Source of the DNA: Membranipora membranacea
Lineage: Eukaryota > Bryozoa > Gymnolaemata > Cheilostomatida > Membraniporidae
Reading direction: 5' to 3'
Length of the DNA stretch: 64,000 nt
Assembly: GCA_914767715.1 (NCBI GenBank)
Contig: OU612071.1
Span: 15,496,948 to 15,560,947 of the forward strand
In this document: one piece after another, positions 62,601-64,000 of the stretch
How positions within the stretch are numbered: the stretch's first letter is position 1
Layout of the letters: each line of letters begins with the position of its first letter
Notes under the pieces: generated by a model
Seen by the model: the letters and a program-made list of their open reading frames with translations, nothing else
The model's database searches: none
What the model was told of the DNA's origin: nothing
Position numbers and translations under genes: made by a program

Positions 62601-63660
62601 TGAGCTGACCTATCACATCTCATATAACATACCTGACAACAGGTTTAGGGTTACCGACTATGACATTACACTGTAGGAACATAGTCTCCCCCTTAGTGTG
62701 CTCGACGAGAGGACTCATGAAGGCGATCACAGGCTCGATAATACCGGTAATAATAACACTAGCCGAGGCCTCGTCACTACCAAACTGGTTATCTGCTGTA
62801 CATATATATGTACCTTCATCATCCTTCTGTATATCTATAATATAAGGTCAGTAAGTCATAATGAGGTGTCTTAAAGAAAATCCCGCTATGTAATTTTCAG
62901 GAATTTCCAGATGTGTATGAGAAATTCCAGTGTAGCGTTGCGTTGTGGGAAAGTTGTGAACTGTTCATGTAAATATGTATGTACGCTCGTCGTCCTTCTG
63001 TATATCTGTAATATACAGTCAGTAGGTTATAATTAGGTGTGTTAAAGGATATCCCACAATGCAATGTTCTGGAATTCCCAGTGGGCTACTGGCGATTTGT
63101 CTAACATAGCATAATGGGAGTGTTGTCATCTTTCTCTTCTCTCCGTTATACGATGTCAGTAAGTTATAATTCGGCACGTTTCTAAAATATCCCGTTATGC
63201 AGTATTCGATACTAGATGTATATAAGAATTTGAGTCTGATGTTGCATTGCAAAAACTTCAATTCTTTCCCGGCAGAATGAGGAGGAGGACGCAATTCATC
63301 ACGGTATTTCAAGGTATTGAGGGATGTCCAAGACAAAACATGATGGACCTTTCCTGATTTGAGACCATCGACTAACTCTTCCTAATTTAACACCTAGTGC
63401 TTGTGAGACCACAGCCACAATCTTTGACCAGGACCTTCTTACTGTGTTACCAAAATAGTTCAGTGCATTACCTCCGATATTGAGTGAGTTGTTCCTGTCT
63501 ATAGTAATATGAGGTTCTGTAAGTAGCTCTGTGATTGGTCGACCGTCGCGTGACCAGGTAATACCAGGCTGAGGATATCCACTAGCAGCACATGGCATCT
63601 GGAGGTGAGAGTTGATGTCTATCTGTATACTTCTGGGTGGGCTGGTTATGATGGGTACAG
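19483..63660 (-). CDS. HMCN: hemicentin (3' portion, 67 exons; 5' end off the right edge)
   Basis: Hemicentins are very large secreted extracellular-matrix proteins that organise cell-cell and cell-matrix junctions and basement-membrane linkages. This gene, read on the minus strand, encodes 24 Ig domains, six TSP1 repeats, a nidogen G2F domain, eight EGF-like domains and the fibulin-type C-terminal module. That is the diagnostic hemicentin order, and the six TSP1 and eight EGF counts equal vertebrate HMCN1. Most Ig domains use two exons with phase-1 introns at domain boundaries; TSP1 repeats use one exon each. All exons have GT donors and AG acceptors, and exon lengths sum to whole codons across each domain. 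Coding length in the window is about 9,860 bases (about 3,285 residues). No N-terminal VWA domain or signal peptide is seen; vertebrate proteins have about 44 Ig domains, so perhaps 20 more lie to the right. The individual exons follow as separate entries. Confidence 0.95.
20963..21086 (-). CDS. HMCN: hemicentin exon 64, EGF-like domain 8
   Basis: The exon begins [13 protein letters not shown] and contains [16 protein letters not shown], the typical last EGF before the fibulin module (CIDT.CP is conserved in hemicentins). It ends in phase 2 (LDSG) and splices to exon 65 inside a Gly codon. Confidence 0.92.
21500..21625. mobile_element. palindromic MITE, copy 1
   Basis: CGGCAATTTCAGTTGCTCTC and GAGAGTAGCAACTACAAATG face each other around a short centre. 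The same layout occurs at 22817-22931 and 50350-50485. Confidence 0.55.
21855..21974 (-). CDS. HMCN: hemicentin exon 63, EGF-like domain 7
   Basis: [15 protein letters not shown], then [19 protein letters not shown] and GRGC. Six Cys in a complete EGF-CA frame, with the Asn/aromatic calcium and hydroxylation pattern. Phase 1 at both ends. Confidence 0.92.
22340..22468 (-). CDS. HMCN: hemicentin exon 62, EGF-like domain 6
   Basis: [39 protein letters not shown] complete calcium-binding EGF in one phase-1 exon. Confidence 0.92.
22817..22931. mobile_element. palindromic MITE, copy 2
   Basis: Outer ends AGACCAAGTTTGGTCTATTT and AATTTGATTAAACTTGATCT, inner words GAGTTGCTCCCCCTCCACT and GGAGGGGTAGCAACT. 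The best preserved of the three copies. Confidence 0.65.
22948..23088 (-). CDS. HMCN: hemicentin exon 61, EGF-like domain 5
   Basis: Begins [17 protein letters not shown] and ends [14 protein letters not shown]. The split codon with exon 60 gives Asn rather than the usual Asp before INEC, so the first calcium ligand is changed. The central loop ([16 protein letters not shown]) departs from the N-x-x-G-x-Y pattern, so calcium binding may be weak. Confidence 0.9.
23596..24273 (-). CDS. HMCN: hemicentin exons 59-60, EGF-like domains 3 and 4
   Basis: Exon 24168-24273 ([28 protein letters not shown]) ends in phase 2 inside the domain. Exon 23596-23729 supplies the last Cys (SRCIDIDEC) and the whole of EGF 4 ([16 protein letters not shown]). 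The boundary intron is therefore displaced a few residues upstream, unlike the other EGF exons. The acceptor of exon 59 lies beside a tandem array (24274-24425). Confidence 0.9.
24274..24425. repeat. ~30-bp tandem array duplicating the EGF-3 acceptor
   Basis: About six near-copies of ATCTGTGAGTGAATATAAAT run from the acceptor of exon 59 into the intron. In the gene's direction most units end ATTCACTCACAG followed by AT, so each resembles the real 3' splice site. Confidence 0.75.
24689..24823 (-). CDS. HMCN: hemicentin exon 58, EGF-like domain 2
   Basis: [45 protein letters not shown]. Complete EGF, phase 1 at both ends. Confidence 0.92.
25676..26030. mobile_element. foldback element with ~135-bp inverted arms
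   Basis: The left arm (about 25676-25815) and right arm (about 25888-26030) are imperfect reverse complements. The outer ends are CTGCTACACAGGCAAATGTG and its counterpart CACATTTGCCTGTGTGACAG; the inner ends are TATGAAATTAA / TTAATTTCATA. It lies in the intron between EGF 1 and EGF 2. Confidence 0.7.
26054..26173 (-). CDS. HMCN: hemicentin exon 57, EGF-like domain 1
   Basis: [37 protein letters not shown]. Complete EGF-CA domain, phase 1. The next intron (24824-26053) carries a foldback element at about 25676-26030. Confidence 0.92.
26568..29152 (-). CDS. HMCN: hemicentin exons 52-56, nidogen G2F domain
   Basis: The exons are 28994-29152, 28468-28605, 27985-28140, 27437-27606 and 26568-26667. 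They encode a G2 beta-barrel ([80 protein letters not shown]) that binds collagen IV and perlecan in nidogens. It ends with [13 protein letters not shown] and a Cys-containing linker ([15 protein letters not shown]) into EGF 1. Its place between TSP1 and EGF domains is diagnostic of hemicentin. Confidence 0.92.
26770..26960 (+). mobile_element. LINE 3'-end remnant in an intron
   Basis: The plus strand reads [17 protein letters not shown], the common basic tail after the RT domain in several LINE families, followed by KDGG-like repeats of GGGA. It is too short to assign to a clade and is unrelated to the LINE at 5.8-8.2 kb as far as can be seen. Confidence 0.45.
29462..29693. repeat. 47-bp minisatellite (about 5 units) touching the TSP1-6 donor
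   Basis: The unit is GTCTAAGTTGTTCCCTCTTG continuing TTGATATAACTAGCACTC and onward. Five near-identical units run up to 29692, immediately next to the donor of exon 51 (exon begins at 29694). It lies wholly in the intron. Confidence 0.75.
29694..29855 (-). CDS. HMCN: hemicentin exon 51, TSP1 repeat 6
   Basis: [18 protein letters not shown] then RERAC...GSQGCEG and CEAPVCK. It has the W-x-x-W C-mannosylation motif, the C-S-V-S-C-G O-fucose motif and six Cys. 54 residues, phase 1. Confidence 0.93.
30225..30395 (-). CDS. HMCN: hemicentin exon 50, TSP1 repeat 5
   Basis: [20 protein letters not shown] then RFRTC...GRPCLG and CNTQQCP. Six Cys and W-x-x-W are present. The usual C-S-x-T/S-C-G is CSLPCN, which lacks the Ser/Thr acceptor for O-fucose and the Gly. 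Confidence 0.93.
31929..32339 (-). CDS. HMCN: alternative in-frame extension of the TSP1-4 exon (137 codons)
   Basis: Past the standard donor of exon 49 (GTAAGC, next to 32340) the same frame stays open to a TAA at 31903-31905. A second donor (CCAGCAG then GTAGGC) lies at 31929/31928 in the same phase. Using it would insert 137 codons between TSP1 repeats 4 and 5. The peptide is rich in Gln, Ser, Asn and Lys, with a repeated NLQ/DLQ motif ([20 protein letters not shown]) and N-glycosylation sequons NST, NQS and NRT. If neither donor is used the protein would end at 31903. This is inference from frame and splice signals. Confidence 0.5.
32340..32510 (-). CDS. HMCN: hemicentin exon 49, TSP1 repeat 4
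   Basis: [20 protein letters not shown] then RERLC...GGRPCIG and CNSEACP. Six Cys, W-x-x-W and C-x-x-S-C-G. 57 residues, phase 1. Confidence 0.93.
32892..33062 (-). CDS. HMCN: hemicentin exon 48, TSP1 repeat 3
   Basis: [18 protein letters not shown] then RFRYC...GGLPCSG and CNNAECP. Complete TSP1, 57 residues, phase 1. Confidence 0.93.
33582..33752 (-). CDS. HMCN: hemicentin exon 47, TSP1 repeat 2
   Basis: [20 protein letters not shown] then RRFC...GGDDCEG and CQLEPCP. Complete TSP1, phase 1. Confidence 0.93.
34217..34387 (-). CDS. HMCN: hemicentin exon 46, TSP1 repeat 1
   Basis: [18 protein letters not shown] then RTRTC...GGADCVG and CQPADCK. First TSP1 after the Ig array, joined in phase 1 to Ig 24. 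Confidence 0.93.
34862..37272 (-). CDS. HMCN: hemicentin exons 41-45, Ig domains 22-24
   Basis: The exons are 37140-37272, 36602-36788, 35834-35965, 35491-35626 and 34862-35089. Ig 22 ([22 protein letters not shown]), Ig 23 ([22 protein letters not shown]) and Ig 24 ([22 protein letters not shown]) are complete. The phase-1 introns at the 22/23 and 23/24 boundaries are missing, so two exons bridge domains. The sum is 816 bases. Confidence 0.92.
36316..36545 (+). repeat. tRNA-derived SINE-like repeat in an intron
   Basis: An A-box (TGGCTCGGTTGGTAGAGC, about 36328-36345) and a B-box (GGTTCGAATACC, about 36379-36390) with tRNA spacing are followed by a non-tRNA body. The acceptor ends do not pair, so it is not a working tRNA. 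It sits in the intron before the exon starting at 36602. Confidence 0.55.
37855..38682 (-). CDS. HMCN: hemicentin exons 39-40, Ig domain 21
   Basis: The exons are 38489-38682 ([15 protein letters not shown]) and 37855-37936 ([14 protein letters not shown]). The internal intron is phase 0. A minisatellite lies within 20 bases of the first exon's donor. Confidence 0.92.
38272..38470. repeat. 13-bp minisatellite (CTACAAGACACGC, about 14 units)
   Basis: Tandem near-copies of CTACAAGACACGC, some with TATAATACACGC variants, end about 18 bases from the donor of exon 39. Open frames over it are by-products. Confidence 0.8.
39143..39945 (-). CDS. HMCN: hemicentin exons 37-38, Ig domain 20
   Basis: The exons are 39756-39945 ([15 protein letters not shown]) and 39143-39225 ([14 protein letters not shown]). 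91 residues. Confidence 0.92.
40412..42998 (-). CDS. HMCN: hemicentin exons 33-36, Ig domains 18 and 19
   Basis: The exons are 42851-42998 and 42183-42296 (Ig 18: [22 protein letters not shown]), then 41243-41391 and 40412-40534 (Ig 19: [22 protein letters not shown]). The intron between the domains is in phase 2, unlike every other Ig boundary here, so the two domains only close together (534 bases). Confidence 0.92.
43456..44133 (-). CDS. HMCN: hemicentin exons 31-32, Ig domain 17
   Basis: The exons are 43974-44133 ([15 protein letters not shown]) and 43456-43580 ([14 protein letters not shown]). 95 residues. Confidence 0.92.
44539..45359 (-). CDS. HMCN: hemicentin exons 29-30, Ig domain 16
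   Basis: The exons are 45197-45359 ([15 protein letters not shown]) and 44539-44663 ([14 protein letters not shown]). The domain starts LPPDFED; the first codon is split with exon 28. Confidence 0.92.
46056..46742 (-). CDS. HMCN: hemicentin exons 27-28, Ig domain 15
   Basis: The exons are 46623-46742 ([15 protein letters not shown]) and 46056-46220 ([13 protein letters not shown]). 95 residues. Confidence 0.92.
47283..47974 (-). CDS. HMCN: hemicentin exons 25-26, Ig domain 14 (core Trp replaced)
   Basis: The exons are 47856-47974 and 47283-47457. The usual Cys-x-Trp core reads [19 protein letters not shown], with Phe where all other Ig domains here have Trp. The second Cys motif ([14 protein letters not shown]) is normal. 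Confidence 0.92.
48381..48897. mobile_element. foldback element with ~175-bp inverted arms
   Basis: The left arm (about 48381-48558) and right arm (about 48727-48897) are reverse complements at roughly 90% identity by eye. They start ATAGACAGTTTTC and share CAGTTTGGTACTTTTAACCC and GATTCAGAATCTGCACCATT. There is no coding content. It lies in the intron between Ig 13 and Ig 14. No clear target duplication was found. Confidence 0.75.
48947..49547 (-). CDS. HMCN: hemicentin exons 23-24, Ig domain 13
   Basis: The exons are 49417-49547 ([15 protein letters not shown]) and 48947-49100 ([14 protein letters not shown]). Phase-0 internal intron. Confidence 0.92.
49870..50668 (-). CDS. HMCN: hemicentin exons 21-22, Ig domain 12
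   Basis: The exons are 50509-50668 ([15 protein letters not shown]) and 49870-49994 ([14 protein letters not shown]). 95 residues. Confidence 0.92.
50350..50490. mobile_element. palindromic MITE, copy 3
   Basis: AGACCAGGTTTTGTTCATTG, GAGTTGCTCCCCCTCCACT and, facing them, GGTAGGCAACTACAGGC and GATCAAACTTGTTATAGG. The centre is longer than in copy 2. Confidence 0.6.
50931..51056. repeat. 63-bp tandem duplication
   Basis: Two near-identical units each begin GTTAGCTAGCACTAAATTTT and end ATATAATGTATGTGGG. Related words (TTAGCTAGC) appear near 36235-36290. Confidence 0.7.
51364..53054 (-). CDS. HMCN: hemicentin exons 18-20, Ig domains 10 and 11
   Basis: The exons are 52855-53054 ([15 protein letters not shown]), 52221-52421 (DEGIYVC of Ig 10 plus [15 protein letters not shown] of Ig 11) and 51364-51529 ([13 protein letters not shown]). 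The middle exon bridges the domains, so the phase-1 boundary intron is absent. 567 bases in all. Confidence 0.92.
53421..54078 (-). CDS. HMCN: hemicentin exons 16-17, Ig domain 9
   Basis: The exons are 53944-54078 (starts [21 protein letters not shown]) and 53421-53561 ([14 protein letters not shown]). 92 residues. Confidence 0.92.
54164..54485 (+). repeat. tRNA-derived SINE-like repeat in an intron
   Basis: A degenerate A-box (GTGGTCTGACGGTTAAGG) and B-box (GTTTCGATTTCCGG) at tRNA spacing precede a body of about 250 bp ending in GTAAAGAAAGAAAG. It is unlike the SINE-like copies at 2.2 and 36.3 kb. Confidence 0.55.
54807..55616 (-). CDS. HMCN: hemicentin exons 14-15, Ig domain 8
   Basis: The exons are 55493-55616 ([15 protein letters not shown]) and 54807-54961 ([14 protein letters not shown]). 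93 residues. Confidence 0.92.
56015..56824 (-). CDS. HMCN: hemicentin exons 12-13, Ig domain 7
   Basis: The exons are 56643-56824 ([15 protein letters not shown]) and 56015-56129 ([14 protein letters not shown]). 99 residues. Confidence 0.92.
56845..56975. repeat. 9-bp microsatellite-like array (TTCAATGCT / TTCAATACT)
   Basis: About 14 units lie within 25 bases of the acceptor of exon 12. Confidence 0.8.
57134..57761 (-). CDS. HMCN: hemicentin exons 10-11, Ig domain 6
   Basis: The exons are 57553-57761 ([15 protein letters not shown]) and 57134-57215 ([14 protein letters not shown]). The intron follows the first exon in phase 0, late in the domain. Confidence 0.92.
58216..58862 (-). CDS. 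HMCN: hemicentin exons 8-9, Ig domain 5
   Basis: The exons are 58743-58862 ([15 protein letters not shown]) and 58216-58377 ([14 protein letters not shown]). 94 residues. Confidence 0.92.
59221..59871 (-). CDS. HMCN: hemicentin exons 6-7, Ig domain 4
   Basis: The exons are 59691-59871 ([16 protein letters not shown]) and 59221-59318 ([14 protein letters not shown]). The second motif has Trp-Lys-Cys in place of Tyr-x-Cys. Confidence 0.91.
60340..61373 (-). CDS. HMCN: hemicentin exons 4-5, Ig domain 3
   Basis: The exons are 61251-61373 ([15 protein letters not shown]) and 60340-60495 ([14 protein letters not shown]). The intron between them carries the TA-flanked MITE at 60803-61176. Confidence 0.92.
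60801..61178. mobile_element. 374-bp MITE with TA target duplication and internal tRNA-like segment
   Basis: The terminal inverted repeats CCGTAATCCCTCACCTATA (60803-60821) and its exact complement (61158-61176) are flanked by TA on both sides (60801-60802, 61177-61178). The TA duplication suggests Tc1/mariner- or pogo-type mobilisation. There is no transposase. Inside, 60931-61006 carries A-box and B-box sequences (TAGCTCAGTGGTAGAGT, GAGTTCGAAACCC) ending in a T7 run. Confidence 0.8.
60931..61013 (+). repeat. tRNA-like (pseudo-tRNA) segment inside the MITE
   Basis: The A-box GCTCAGTGGTAGAGT, the B-box GAGTTCGAAACCC and a T7 terminator are well preserved. The acceptor stem does not pair and the T-stem has a mismatch, so it is unlikely to be a working tRNA. 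Confidence 0.5.
61934..63660 (-). CDS. HMCN: hemicentin exons 1-3 of the window, Ig domains 1 and 2
   Basis: The exons are 63472-63660 (starts [27 protein letters not shown]), 62633-62834 (DEGTYIC of Ig 1 plus [14 protein letters not shown] of Ig 2) and 61934-62103 ([20 protein letters not shown]). The middle exon bridges the domains. 561 bases. The preceding exon must lie beyond the right edge. Confidence 0.92.
62395..62632. repeat. ~42-bp minisatellite (about 6 units) ending at an exon donor
   Basis: The unit is CTTGAGCTGACCTATCACAT continuing CTCATATAACATATTCACAAT. The last unit runs into the donor of exon 2 (exon begins at 62633). Confidence 0.8.
62810..63235. repeat. imperfect tandem triplication including an exon end
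   Basis: The acceptor end of exon 2 with its intron flank (62810-62880) is repeated at about 62965-63055 and, more weakly, near 63145-63200 (GTCAGTAAGTTATAATTCGG). The second copy keeps about 40 bases of exon-like sequence. Confidence 0.65.
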
Positions 63661-64000
63661 CTACAAATGATTATAAAAATCTATAAATCATAATCATAAA
63701 ATCATAAATCATAATAGATGAAGTCACAAATAGCACATCTGATTTACCTTCAAGTGTTAGGAGGGTTTTTCAATTGGAGTGAGTTAGGTGTTTGAATCTA
63801 ATCCCTGCAAGAACTCCAAACTTGGTTTTTCGATTAGACAAAGTTATTCCCAAAATGCTCACTCCTCTATGGAACAAGCAGGTCTCATTTATCAAAGCAA
63901 GGTTTTATCAGAGAGCAACTTTGGCAGCTTTCAATGTTAGAACCATAGACTTAATATACAGTATTTTAAGTCTATGGTTAGAACCCTCTGGTGATTAGAA
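63661..64000. other. right edge: intron, no exon recognised
   Basis: A possible exon end at 63748 was examined and rejected. A short palindrome-like pair (ACTTAATATACAGTATTTTAAGT, about 63950-63972) is present. Confidence 0.5.

Noticed and set aside
63748-63795. Possible extra hemicentin exon end reading TLLTLEG before a GTAAAT donor
   Set aside because: The required phase-1 frame meets TGA within nine codons and no AG acceptor lies between.

Overview
The window comes from an invertebrate animal. It is AT-rich and has short GT-AG introns (roughly 0.3-2 kb) with many small repeats inside them. It carries tRNA-derived SINE-like repeats, non-autonomous DNA transposons and a decayed LINE. I cannot place the species from sequence alone; the hemicentin architecture fits a bilaterian or cnidarian.

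About 70% of the window (19.48-63.66 kb, minus strand) is the 3' part of one very large gene, a hemicentin (HMCN). I resolved 67 coding exons, about 9.86 kb of coding sequence and about 3,285 residues. Reading 5' to 3' (right to left) the protein has 24 Ig domains, six thrombospondin type-1 (TSP1) repeats, a nidogen G2F domain, eight EGF-like (mostly calcium-binding) domains and the fibulin-type C-terminal module, ending at a stop at 19483-19485. The reading frame closes across every junction I checked. The 5' end (signal peptide, VWA and any further Ig domains) lies beyond the right edge. The fourth TSP1 exon has a second in-phase donor that would add a 137-codon Gln/Ser/Asn-rich linker.

Upstream on the plus strand (13.49-15.34 kb) is a small three-exon gene for a divergent TGF-beta-superfamily-like cystine-knot ligand. 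It has a TATA box, a hydrophobic leader, a very short pro-region, a dibasic RNKR cleavage site and a 102-residue mature domain. Its first exon carries an apparent one-base frame break just after the best start codon.

The first 13.2 kb is repeat-dominated. A composite repeat occurs in opposite orientation at 4.88-8.42 kb and 11.75-13.15 kb, and the left copy is split by a defective LINE (5.77-8.16 kb). A second inverted pair (9.54-9.85 and 10.78-11.13 kb) contains a near-perfect hairpin, and a 565-bp hAT-like element has inserted beside it. The far left edge may hold the 3' end of an unidentified plus-strand gene.

Inside the hemicentin introns are a 374-bp MITE with a TA target duplication, two long foldback elements, a small palindromic MITE family, tRNA-derived SINE-like repeats and several tandem arrays. 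An unusual number of these arrays and local duplications abut or include splice sites.
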